Assembly: GCA_002007465.1 (NCBI GenBank)
Contig: LNAC01000277.1
Coordinates: forward strand, 720,915 to 784,914
Length of the DNA: 64,000 nucleotides
From: Ailurus styani
Taxonomy: Eukaryota; Chordata; Mammalia; Carnivora; Ailuridae
Direction: 5' to 3'
Under the pieces are notes generated by a model. It did not search any database, was not told the origin of the DNA, and saw only the letters and a program-made list of their open reading frames with translations. Positions within the stretch are counted from its first letter, which is position 1. Each line of letters begins with the position of its first letter. Below are positions 49,016 to 60,312 of the stretch, piece by piece. The translations under genes and the position numbers were made by a program.

Positions 49016-51722
49016 AACTTCGTTTAAGTTACTCATTTAAAAAAGTAATTTGATTAGAAATGAAAATGAATCCGTTTAGCAAATTATCCTTTCTAGATGA
49101 ATTTCAGTTTGCTCTTCTGTGCCTCTTTTTGTGATCATCCTCCACTGAACAGTGTTGATTTTGAAACCTTCAGAGTAAAATATAACAAACTAGATTTGTT
49201 TTTTTCACATGAAGAATATAAAGAAACAGTTGTTGTCTTAGTTAAACCATAATTAGTTTATTTTACAGAATCAAAGAGTGTTTCATAGCGGAGCTTTTTA
49301 TTACTCTGTTTTAGTTGTTAGGGTCATTTCCAGCAAGATGAGAATGTCAGAAGAAAGCTTTGAAATGTCTGCTTAAATTAAAAACTCTCTTTGCAAATAC
49401 AGTTCAAACTTAATATATTTCAAATGATATGTCCCCTTTTGTGAGGTTTAATATGATTATAGCAGGCCTCTGTTATAGTTATAGGCTTCTTTTAAATATT
49501 TGTTTAACATATATGACATATAACATTTTAACAGTATGACCCTTAATATAGATTACATTCGGAATATGGTATGGAAGGTAGCTGGCCAATCTGAGAATCA
49601 ACCTTTTTTCTTTCCCTCTTTTTAATCTTCACTATACCTGATTTTTTATAATCCAAATATTTATCATAAAAGTGGCTATTTGCAGCTTTAAAAAAAAAAG
49701 AATGAGGGATCCATTTTTTTCCCCAAAGAGAAATATAAATTAATCTTTGTAGATTTCTGAAAGCAGAGTATGGAGAAAGGAATCATTCATATACCTATAC
49801 TCTCCCACAGAAAAATGTTTTCCCCAATTTTAAATGTGTCCTTGAAACATAACTTACTGTGTCACTTCTGAGCCCAAATTTTCATCTACACTGTTACACA
49901 TTTTGGCTGTGTAAAGTGAAAAGAAGTTATTCAGAGTACAGTGAGTAAAAAACACACTTGTGGGTTTGGCATGGGGTCAGGAGATTCTGTTCTGACTTAT
50001 GACCACTCTTTGAAAGTCCCTCTTGGATTTGGCTTTTACTACTTTCCAAAGAACTTGGAGAGCTTGGTTTAGTATTTGAACTTTCCCCAAGGCTTGATCT
50101 TTCTATAGTGACCCTAAAACTCAGGTTTGTTCTTCAAATGGGTAACCCAAATTCATGCAAACTGACTTATTATATTGTTATCATTATATTTGGCAATATA
50201 CTTTGCCAAACCCCCAAAGGTATGCAGACTACATATTACAGAACTTTACTATTACATATTACATAACAGTGGAATTACCAACTCATTTTGCTGAAATTTC
50301 CAACTCTATAGAGAAAAATTCTAGTTGGAAGAAAGAAATCCTGATGCATATAAACATGTGCTGTGATTAGTAACAATAATACAGGTAAGGATCAAGCAAG
50401 TCTTGAGTAAAGTAGGCCATTATTACTGCATGAACTATTCAGGACTAACTTAATCACTAAGTCACTGCAGAGTATAGACTGGAAGTCAGAAGGACAAAGA
50501 CATTCGTCTTGAGCCTTGATGTACCAGCACAAACATAGTAAGACATATAAGATATTTCAAAGAAAAAGTAATATACAACCACAGAAAGAGTCACGGTGAC
50601 TTTCATAAGGCTCTGAAATGAGCCACTGTGGTACAGAAAAAAATGGCTGTTATGTGTCTTCCCCAAGTAGAAATATCTGTAGCTTTTTCTGTTTGCATTA
50701 GAAGAGATTTCAGCTCAGCATAAGAATTCTACTTGGAATCATTTGAAAATCAAGTCTTTGAAGAAAAAGAAATGATTTTTCATCTAAAGGTGAACTACAT
50801 TTCCTTTTGCTACAAAAGATTGGCAATGATATGATTTTTACTTAGTGGCATAAGATTAATTTTAGTGTCCATCAAGTCCCTTCATGTCTAGCTAGTTGCC
50901 AGTATACCAATGGTCATCCTAAGTCATGTTGAAATGATCTATTTCTCTCTCCAGCATTCAGCTATATCTAAGATGTTTTATTTTTCATTAGTGACAGTGG
51001 TTAAAATTTCCCATGTATTGTTCTCACTCAGGACAATTCTTGAGAGAGAGAGAACGGTATGTGGAATTACTGCACATAAAGGATTTCTATGCAAGAAAAA
51101 GAAATTAACATAGCAGCGGCTTGGCTTTATATCAGAGATATATGGGTAAACAAGAAAATGAAACACTGATTGACACTTATTGGCTCATTATATATTAGAT
51201 AGTGATGTAGACATTATGTACATTATCTTATGACTCAAGCAGAAATGCCTGGTACATTTCTCCTTTTTGCTACAGATCTTTATTTTAAATCAAACTATTG
51301 TATAGTGTTTGAAGATTTATCCCTGTAAGGAGGACTAGTTTGTGGTGATGGTCCATGGTCTTCTAGATATCATTTTGTTTTAGTCATAGATTTCATTAAT
51401 AAATTTATTTAAGCCCTTGTAACTGAGTCTGTTATTTAAGAATTCTGACTCTCTTGAGCTGGAAGGAACTTTGGATTTTATTCTGACATAAAATTTTATT
51501 ATGTAAATACACATTTGAGGGACTACATAAGTGAGACATCCTATTAGTAATATAGTTTACTCATTCCCCCATGCAAAATTTAAACCCTGACAGATCTTAG
51601 GTTCTGAAAACTTCTGTTGTCTTAACATGGTCATATCAAAAGACAGATTTAACTGTCAGAGATAAGGGATATTTGAAAAACTTTCAACATGTTTATATCT
51701 GTATTACTGTCATTTTTTTAAG

Positions 51723-52059
51723 TATAAGAAAAGTCCAGAATTAAGTCCTAAAATGGAACATTTGAGGAAACAAGGACTGTTGTTTGAAGATGACACAGTG
51801 ACAGCTTGAATAAATCTTATTAAGAGAAAAATTAAGAGAAAAAAAGAAAAATTAAGAGAAAAATCTTATTAAGAAAAAGTATTAAGAGAAAAATTAAGAG
51901 AAAAAAATTCAGTATATAAAAGAATTAGATGAATATGAAGTTAAGTGGGCTAGAGATGTCAAGCCATTGAATACTGGAATTGATTTAACTGAAGAACAGA
52001 AAATGGAACATCTGCTTCTTTACTCTGGGCCAGTACTCATAAGTACCTACACATGCTAG
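51723..52059 (+). pseudogene. Coding-like remnant, identity unknown (retrocopy or unrecognised exon)
   Basis: Two peptide-like stretches stand out from the intron. 51723-51809 reads YKKSPELSPKMEHLRKQG, continues acidic (FEDDTVTA) and stops. 51910-52059, in another frame, includes DEYEVKWARDVKPLNTG and LTEEQKMEHLLLYSGP, then stops at 52057. Between them an A-rich block repeats ATTAAGAGAAAA several times and breaks the frame. The composition (Lys/Glu/Asp-rich, balanced hydrophobics) looks like real protein rather than chance AT-rich reading. I do not recognise the protein. Possibilities are an old processed pseudogene with an expanded internal block, or, for the first part, an alternative terminal exon. 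No start, promoter or clear poly(A) tail is seen. Confidence 0.3.
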
Positions 52060-52112
52060 GTAGCATGCCAAACACTGGGCACAGGAGGAGTTATGATCAT
52101 GTCGGGGACAGA
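52030..52112 (-). repeat. L2/MIR-like end fragment, antisense
   Basis: TAGCATGCCAAACACTGGGC and GTCGGGGACAGACAGGTAAA resemble the reversed L2/MIR end. It overlaps the last part of the coding-like segment at 51910-52059. Confidence 0.4.
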
Positions 52113-52148
52113 CAGGTAAATAAAACCAGTATGCAAAAAGTTAGTCTC

Positions 52149-52313
52149 GTGGCACCTGGGTGGCTCAGTGGGTTAAAGCCTCTGCCTTGGGCTCAGGTCA
52201 TGATTTCAGAGTCCTGGGATCGGGCTCTCTGCTCAGCGGGGAGCCTGCTTCCTCCTCTCTCTCTACCTACTTGTAATCTCTATCAAATAAAAAAATAAAA
52301 TCATTAAAAAAAA
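52149..52313 (+). mobile_element. SINEC, young sense copy, internally shortened
   Basis: GGCACCTGGGTGGCTCAGTG with GGGTTAAAGCCTCTGCC, the young variant. The tail is ATCAAATAAAAAAATAAAAT. Target duplication AGTTAGTCTC before and GGTTAGTCTC after. Confidence 0.92.
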
Positions 52314-52502
52314 AGGTTAGTCTCATCTCCAGGGGGTCATTGTTTAAACATTACACAACAGTTTGAATAAAAAAAAAAGATTTATAGCATGCTGTATGAA
52401 ATAATGTATGTACTTCTGCCCCCAGAATGAGAGGCATAATAAGGGTGACCTGATAAGTGTTCACTTGAGGTGTGGTTAGCCATGTCAAGAATCACAAATA
52501 GC

Positions 52503-52698
52503 GGGGCGCCTGGTTCGCTCAATGGGTTAAGCCTCTGCCTTTGGCTCAGGTCATGATCTCAGGGTCCTGGGATCGAGTCCCGCATCGGGCTCCCTGCTCA
52601 GCAGAGAGCCCGCTTCCCCCTCTCCCTCTGCCTGCCACTCTGCCTACTTGTGATCTCTCTCTCTCTGTCATATAAATAAATAAAATCTTGAAAAAAAA
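52503..52698 (+). mobile_element. SINEC, young sense copy
   Basis: GGGGCGCCTGGTTCGCTCAA with GGGTTAAGCCTCTGCC and the tail ATATAAATAAATAAAATCTT. Perfect 16-bp target duplication AAGAATCACAAATAGC at 52487-52502 and 52699-52714. Confidence 0.96.
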
Positions 52699-52739
52699 AA
52701 GAATCACAAATAGCATTGAACAGCTCTGACTGAAGGAAT

Positions 52740-53850
52740 TAGAGAAGAATTTATAGCAGATGGGACATTTGAAATAATTTTTGAAGAGCACATAGAATTT
52801 TCAGGTGAGTAAGAATTGCAGGCAGAAGCTAAGCACTGAAAGCATAAAAGGACATGGTATTTCAGAAAATGCTTAGAGTCAAAGTGGCAGTGCTTTGCAG
52901 GGAGACGGAGAAGCTGTGTGTTGCTAGAAGTTTGGGTTTTAGCTGTTAGGCAGAGACCATAGACTTGTTTTTAAAAGGATAGGGACATTGGCTTTGTATT
53001 TTAGAGAGAGAATTCTTCAGCAATACAGTGCATGAACTAGACAAAAAAGAAACACGATTGGTAGCAAAAAAGACTAACTAGAGTGGTTTTGAATGAATCC
53101 AGGAGAGAAATAACAAAGATTGGATTAGGGCAGAGCTGGTGAGTGTAGAGGAATGAGGCTGAGGTATGCTTGTCTAAGCTATAGCTGAGAGAATGAAATG
53201 ATCTCTTGTGCTGGTTTTTATGGAGAAGCTTTCACTAGCCTGTTCCAGGTGGAAGCAAGATTCACATATGTTGAAGAGTAAGTAGAGACTATTTGAGGAT
53301 ACATAGACTGTTTTTTCAAGAATTTGAGTGAAATAAAGTAGGATAATATGAATGTGACATGTTTTAGGCAAGATTTTATGTTTAGTATTGATGAGATGTG
53401 AGTGAACTTAGAGGAAGTTAATGGGTTCCATTTTAAATATGTGAAATTTTCATTGCCTGAAATAAAGTTCTGCAAGAGGCAGTTCTAAATGCATCTGGTG
53501 ATCAGCAAGAAAGGATAGGACACACAGTTTGGAGCGTCATCTTTATATAGATGGAGTTGAAGCCATAGAAGTAGTTAAGTTTATAGGGCACCTGAGTGGC
53601 TCAGTCTGTGAAGCGTCTGCCTTCGGCTCAGGTCATGATCTTGGGGTCCTGGGATCGAGCCCCATGTCAGGTTCCCGGCTCGGTGGAGAGTCTCCTTCTC
53701 CCTCTGCTCCTACCCCTGTTGGTGCTTTTTTTCTCTCTCTCTCTCAAATAATTAAATAAAATCTTAAAAAGAAGTAGTTAAATTTGACCAGGGAAAATGA
53801 GTAGTAGCCTAGGAGAGATTCCCTATGAGTATTAACAATGTAAAGAGTTC
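52740..53850. repeat. Old unassigned repeat, split by the SINE at 53585-53769
   Basis: GACATTTGAAATAATTTTTG, TAGGGACATTGGCTTTGTAT, ATAGATGGAGTTGAAGCCAT and CCTAGGAGAGATTCCCTATG follow the order of the same mammalian-wide repeat as 43070-43880. Confidence 0.45.
53585..53769 (+). mobile_element. SINEC, sense
   Basis: AGGGCACCTGAGTGGCTCAG, with tail CAAATAATTAAATAAAATCT. Target duplication AGAAGTAGTTAA on both sides. It splits an older repeat that spans about 52740-53850. Confidence 0.94.
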
Positions 53851-53854
53851 ATTT

Positions 53855-53985
53855 ATCCATTAATTCAACTAAAATATATTGAGCACCTGCCATGGGCCAG
53901 CCATACTTCTTGGACCTGAGGATATAGCATAAGTGACAGTCAAGGTTTCTTCCCTCATGGAGCTAACATAAAAATGGGTGTGTGG
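53855..53985 (-). repeat. L2 3' end, antisense
   Basis: ATATATTGAGCACCTGCCAT, GGGCCAGCCATACTTCTTGG and CCCTCATGGAGCTAACATAA match the reversed L2 3'-end consensus in order. Confidence 0.7.
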
Positions 53986-54169
53986 GGGTGGGATGTGGAG
54001 TAGGGAGAGGGGACATCCAAACACACACGATAAATTCAAATAGTGTTAATATCCTAAGGTTAATAGTTGTTAGGAAATCAATCTTGAAATAAGTTATGAT
54101 TACTTGTGAGAAGTATATGTAAGAGACTTCATGTCTCCAACTGTTGTGTCAAAGATAGCTATACCTTTT

Positions 54170-56060
54170 TAATGTTTTAATCAGCCTTATTGAGCTATAA
54201 TTATATGCAATTAGACATAACCATTTTATTATAAAGTTTCGAAAAATATATGCAACCGTGTGACTGCCACCACAATCAAGATGATATTTCTATTACTGTA
54301 GAAGTTTTCCTGGTCCCTCTTTGCAGCTTGTTTTCCCCACCTCCCCATGGATCCAGATAACCAGGATATCCTCTCGTCACTAAAGATTAGCTTTGCCTTT
54401 TCAGGAATTTCATAAAAATGGAACCATACAGTATGCACAGCTTTGCATCTGGCTTCTTTCACTCACTATAATGTTTTTGAGATTCTTCCATGTTATATAT
54501 ATCAGTAGGTTTTTTGTTTTGTTTGTTTGTTTTTGTTTTTCATTAAGAACTAGTCCACTATATGGATGTATACCACAAGTTGTTTCTCAGTTTACCTGTT
54601 GATGGACATTTGAGTTGTTTTCTGTTTGGTGCTATTATGAATAAAGCTGTTTTTGAATATTCATGTATAAGATTTTATGCAAACTTCTTTCTAATTCTCT
54701 TAGAAAAATTCCCTGGAGTAAATTTGCTGGGTCATGTGGTAAGTGTACATACAAATTTACAAGAAACTATCAGATTTTTTTTTCAATATGCTGTAACATA
54801 CTACATTCTTACTAGCAATGTGTGAGTGTTCTATACATTGATATGATCAGTCTTATTCAAATAAGAGTACAGTGGTATCACATTTATATTTTAATTCGTA
54901 TTTCACCAACGGCCCATATGATCTTCTTTTCATGTGCTTATTGACCAATTATAGATCTTTGTGAAATGTCCACGTCTTTGTCAAGTTTCTTATTGGGATA
55001 CTTTTTTCTTACGGCACTATAAGAGTCCTTTTATGTCCTGGATAGAAGTCCTTTGTGTTGCAAATAGTATCTACCTACCAGGATGATCTTGACATATTCA
55101 ACTTAATTTCCTCTGCAGAATCTTTTTCCAAATAAGGTCACAATCAAAAGTACAGAAGTTAGGACTTGGACATATCTTTTGGGGCCATTGTTGAACTTAC
55201 TGTATATTTACTGCTTGCATCGAGTTTGGGAAATTTGAGGCCGTATTTTCTTTGAGTAAATATTTTGCACCCTTTCTTCTCTTCTTCTGAAACTCCATTT
55301 ACATGCATTTTTAAAATATTGTCCGCAGATTCCTGAGCCTTTATTCATAAAAAAAATTTTTTCTCTGAACTTTAAATTATATTATTTTTATTGATCTGTA
55401 AGTTTACTGTGTGTCTTCTTCATACAGTGATTTTTTTTTAACTTTGATATTGTATTTTCATTTCTTGAATTTCCATGTGGTTCTTTTTGAAGTTTTGGTT
55501 TCTCTGCTGAGATTTCCTATCCATTCATGTATTATGCATGTATTTTCCTTTTTATCCTTAAGAAGAGTTAAATAGGTGCTTTAAACACCTTTTCTGCTCA
55601 TTTCAACTTCCGGTATATTGAATTTGGTCTCTCTTGAGTGCCTTTTCACTGAAATATGAGTCACCCTTTCCTCTCTATTCCAGGTCAAGTAATTTTGGAT
55701 TGAATCCTGACTATTGTCAATGATACAGTGTAGAGACTCTGGATTCTATTACATTCCTCTGCATAGTTTTGAATTTTGTTTTCTGAAGCAGTTAATCTGG
55801 CTGGACTCAAAGTCCAAACTTTGTGTCTCATCTTAAACTTTCTATTCTCTTGGCTTCTATGAGAGCAGTGTCTTCTGGTTCTCTATCAACTTTTTTGTCA
55901 ACTGCTGAAAAGAAGAACCTAATAATTTATTGGTTCCTGCTCCCTATCAGAAGTAATTTCAGTGGAAATTTTTATAGTGACATTAATGACAGTGGAGAAA
56001 GTTCAGGTAGTAATAGTATATTGTCATGAGCAAAAATAGAAATAGCTGAAAAATAATCTG
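54170..56060 (-). mobile_element. Old LINE fragments (L1 3' UTR, then ORF1/5'-like), antisense
   Basis: 54170-55060 is an L1 3'-UTR complement (AGCCTTATTGAGCTATAATT; TTTACCTGTTGATGGACATT). 55060-55200 is a small unassigned piece. 55260-56060 resembles a LINE 5' half (CATTTCTTGAATTTCCATGT; ACTATTGTCAATGATACAGT). Edges are approximate. Confidence 0.6.
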
Positions 56061-56429
56061 TCATAGATGGTGTTTGCTACTGCAGCCTGAGCAGCAACTT
56101 ACTTCTTATCTTTTGGAAATCAGGTAGCATTTATTGGTACTTCTTGGTTCGAGTTTCTTGGTCCCATTGCTAGGATTCCCATGAATACGCCTCTGTTTAT
56201 AATTTTTTTCTCTCTAAATCTGTAACTTAAGGAGGATAATTTAACTTCTCTCTGTCATAATGCTTTGGATATTACAATTTTCCAGGCTTTTATGCCAGAA
56301 ACTTTTTTTTCCTGCATCCTTTTTCCTTCTCATATCAGAAGTACAAAGTACCACATTGCACAGTGACTTTATTTTTCTAATGAAAAGAAAATGTAATCTC
56401 CACTGATTTTCTTTTCTTGTTTTTGAAGA

Positions 56430-57060
56430 TTCTTTTAATATAGAATTCAGATATGTACAGAAAAACTTGTTTATCTGATATCTACTCTAATGAGTGCTTG
56501 ACCTCTTTCATATCTCTTTTATTCTGAAGCACTAAAGGTGTTGTTTTATAGTGGCCTTTAAAAAACAATTTTTAACTTAGAGAAAGGTAGAAAGTAAAGA
56601 GCTTAATGTTAACAATTATACAATCATAGTATAATTGTCAGCTCCAGGAAATCATTGATGATGTAATCTTATTCAAAATTTTCCAGTGTTTCCTACTAAT
56701 GTCTTCTTTCTGGCCCAGGATCCGGTCTAGGATCCCACAGTGCATTTAGTTGTGATGTCTCTTAAATCTCTTCCAATCAAGTAACAGTTCTTTTAGTCTT
56801 TCACGATCTTACTGCTTTTGAATAATATGATTACTTATTCTGTAGAATATTCTTGAATTTGGGTTTTCCTAATATTTCCTCATGATTGATTAAGGTTGTA
56901 CATTTTTGGTAAGAATATCACAGAATTGATGCTGTATCATTTTCAGTCTCCTAAATGCTGTTGTGTTTATAATACAATTATCTTAAATATCTCCATATAT
57001 ATACATGCATATATATATAGTACTGTATCAGACAGTGTTATAATTTTTGTTTCTAATCTC
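56430..57060 (-). mobile_element. L1 3'-UTR-like old fragment, antisense
   Basis: TCTTTCTGGCCCAGGATCCG, GCATTTAGTTGTGATGTCTC and AGAATATCACAGAATTGATG resemble the complement of old L1 3'-UTR consensus. Edges uncertain. Confidence 0.5.
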
Positions 57061-57239
57061 CAACGTAATTCAGAAAAGTCAAGAAGAGAAGGAAAGTATA
57101 CTATTTATTTACCAATATTTTTACTTCTTTCTGTGTTTCTTCTTACTTCCCAATGGAGTTCAGGGTCCCTGCTTTTATCATTTCCTTTCTGTTTCAAGAC
57201 CTTACATTAGCCATTGTTTGGAGTAGGTAGACTGGCAAC

Positions 57240-58960
57240 TTATACTCGATTTTCACTCATTTGAGATTGTTTTAGGTTCCCTTCATTCCTTAAGGATATT
57301 TTTGCTCAGAAGAAAATTCTGGGTTGACAGTTCTTTCAGCACTCTGAGAACATGCCAGTTCCTTATGGCTCCATGGTTTCCGCTGAGACACTGCTGTCAG
57401 CTTGTTCCATCTCTGTAGGTCAGGACTTGTTTCTCTCTTACTGCTTGCTTCTAAGTTGATTCTTTGTCTTTAATTTTCAGAAATTTGATTATGTTGTGTA
57501 TTTGTGTTTATTCTGTGTGGGATTTACCCAGCTCCTTGAAGCTGTAGGCTTATATCTTTTACCAGAATTTAGTACATTTTGGCCATTATTTCTTCAGATT
57601 CTTTTTAGCCCCAATCATTGTCTCTTCTTCTCCTGCTATTCTGATGACACAAATATTAGATCTTTTGTTATGGTCCTGGAAATCTCTGAGACTCTGTTCA
57701 TTCTTCTCAGTCTGTTTTCTCTCTGTTGTCCAGGTTGGGGATTCTCTATGTTCCTATCTATAAGTTTACTAAATCTTTTCTCTGTTTTCTCTACTTTTTA
57801 ATTTTGGTTATTTTATTTTTCAGTTATGAAATTTCTGTTTGGTTTTTATACCTTCTGTTTCTTTTTTTCTTTTCTTTCTTTCTTTCTTTTTTTTTTTTTT
57901 TGAGAGAGAGAGAGAATGAACAAACAGGGAGGAAGGTCAGAGAGAGAGGGAGAAGCAGACTCACTGCTGAGCAGGGAGCCCGATGTGGGGCTCGATCCCA
58001 GGACCCTGAGATCATGACCTGAGCCAAAGGCAGACGCTTAACCAACTGTGCCACCCAGGCGCTCCTGTAAATTCTTTTTAAAGCATTTTTATGATGGCTA
58101 CTTTGAAACACTTGTCAGGTGAATCTAATGTCTATGTCATCTTGGTCTTCTCTTCAAGTTGAGATTATCCTTGTTCTTGGTGTAATGAATGATTTTCTGT
58201 TGAATCCTGGACATTTCAGGTATAATAAATCTTTGTATCTTATTTAAGTCTTCTGTTTTCGGAAGACTCCTCTTGCCCAGCTAGGGATCTTGGAGTGCTG
58301 CCTTGTTACTTGTTATGGTAGAAGTTCTCTTTCTCCACTGAGTTCTGTTGATACCCCGGTGGGAGGAGGGGGGCATGTTATAGCTTCAAAGTGGTGAAAG
58401 TACTGACCCTCCACTATGCCACTTCTGAGACCACCCCAGTGAGAGGGTATAGTGTGCCTCATTATCACCAGGTTGAGACAAAAGCCTAGGAATCCAGCAG
58501 GGATAAAAATTATGACTCTCCTTCAGCCTTCTCTGTCACCACAAATTCTCTGTTGGGGAATTGGGTCACCTCATTCATCTGGCAAGGGTAGAAGTCTAGG
58601 CTCCCCAGTTGGCCTTTGCCGATGGGAATGAGGATGGCTGTGCCATATTTTCCATGGTTGGAATAGGGCAGTTATCGTCTAAATGTTTTCTGTCTTGTTG
58701 ATTTATTCCTTTTCTGGCCCTTTGGATAGAGAGAGCAGATTTTCTTGGGGCTTTATTGTTACTCTTATTATTATTTTCTACATCCATTGTCATTTTCATG
58801 TTGCCAGCTTCTCTAGCTCACAGTCCAGAATACACGAGGCAAAGAGAAAACTGAGGGAGACACCATTATGTTGTTTCTTGGGTCTTGAAATCCCTAGCTT
58901 GGATTCTTCCTCCTTCTCTACTGCTTCCTATATCCTCTTATGTTTGTCTTATATGTAATA
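57240..58960 (-). mobile_element. Old L1 5' half (ORF1 and 5' UTR), antisense
   Basis: ORF1 complement (AGGATATTTTTGCTCAGAAG; TTTTGGCCATTATTTCTTCA; TTCTGATGACACAAATATTA), then after the SINE at 57885-58065 a 5'-UTR-like stretch (AGAAGTCTAGGCTCCCCAGT). It is paralogous to 31730-34170, sharing the same order of landmarks. Confidence 0.7.
57885..58065 (-). mobile_element. SINEC, antisense
   Basis: A TTTC/T-run at the left and TGTGCCACCCAGGCGCTCCT at the right. It lacks the TTATTTATTT tail segment. Inserted in antisense L1 5'-half sequence. Confidence 0.9.
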
Positions 58961-59224
58961 TCCAGAGCTTTTACTTATACTTAGCAGGAAGAATAGGGAA
59001 ATGTAAATCTCTTTCATCCTGTGTAGAAGTAGAAGTCACGATGGAGTTTGCATAATGAATGTAACTATATTTGAAAAACAAATACAGTATGTTTCTAAAA
59101 TCTGTAATTCCTGAGTAGAAAGCAGCACATTCCAATATTTTTTATAAAAAAATAACTAAAAGCTGTTAAAAATTAAACTGGTATATAATGAAAAGATTTG
59201 TAAAGTCTTATCTTTAAAGTGATA

Positions 59225-59251
59225 TTCAATACAATACAATACAATACAATA
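59225..59251 (+). repeat. (CAATA)n pentanucleotide microsatellite
   Basis: Five copies of a CAATA-type unit in a row. Confidence 0.93.
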
Positions 59252-60239
59252 GAATTCTAATACATGAAAATTAGAGAGTTGGTTGGCCCTATTGGGAGGA
59301 TATTGTGCTAGCTTAGCTTTGGTGGTGTACTAACTGCCCAAATGAACTAATTTTCCTTTGACCTTGGAAAATCTTTTCTTGTTAAAAATCTATTTTGGTT
59401 TACCCCCTATAGATTTTAACGTGTCTTGTTATAAATACGTTAAATGGTTATATGTGGGTATGTCAAAGCATGAATGCACATTACAAAAGACAGAGGATTC
59501 TTTTCTGGTAGCTATGAAATTGACTATTAAAAATCACCTAGTGCTTTTTTTTCCCCAATGAAAATATCAAACTAAAATAACTCTGTATGTGTGTGTATAA
59601 TTTACTTTCTAATTAATTGACTTCTTCCTTAGACTTCCACTGGTATAGTGAGTAGAAACTGAAAAGCAAAGCAAATAGATTTAGGATTTTTGTCATATAC
59701 ATGCTCATCCCTTAAAATAAGAATGCAGTTATCTCCCTTAACAATATTGATAACACATCTATTATTGCATTTGCTATGCAATTTTTATCCATGACTTATG
59801 CTAGACAAAAATCTATACATCACTGCTAGATTTTGTATACCAAGTACAGGCAGGTAATTTTCAAAGCTTATCCCAAGCATAGAATTTCTGAAAGAGAGAA
59901 AAGATAATTATAAGTTGAGTCTCAGTTTTTATAATGTGATTTCATTCACTCACTTCCCCTTTAGAGGCATTAATGTGACAAGCATATCACATACAGAATG
60001 AAACAGATTACTCCAACAGCTAAGACACAGGTACATGACTGAACATGTTAAATATATGTTTACATTTTAGTTACAAAGGAGTTGATTTTAGTTATGAAAA
60101 GGATTGGGAAAAACTTCAGAGAAAGTCAGTGACAGACATTATCCTAATGTAGTATTACTCTTAATAATTATGTATCTTGTCATGTCTTTTATTACATTAT
60201 TATGTGTTACAATAGTAATAAGAATATCTAATATATATA

Positions 60240-60312
60240 TTTTAATGCTGACCATGAGCCAGACATTGTTCTAAGTGCTTTTCATGGAGAAACTCACTGT
60301 ATTTATTACATA
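60240..60312 (-). repeat. MIR or L2 end fragment, antisense
   Basis: CATGAGCCAGACATTGTTCT and AAGTGCTTTTCATGGAGAAA resemble the reversed end of MIR/L2 elements. Confidence 0.5.
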
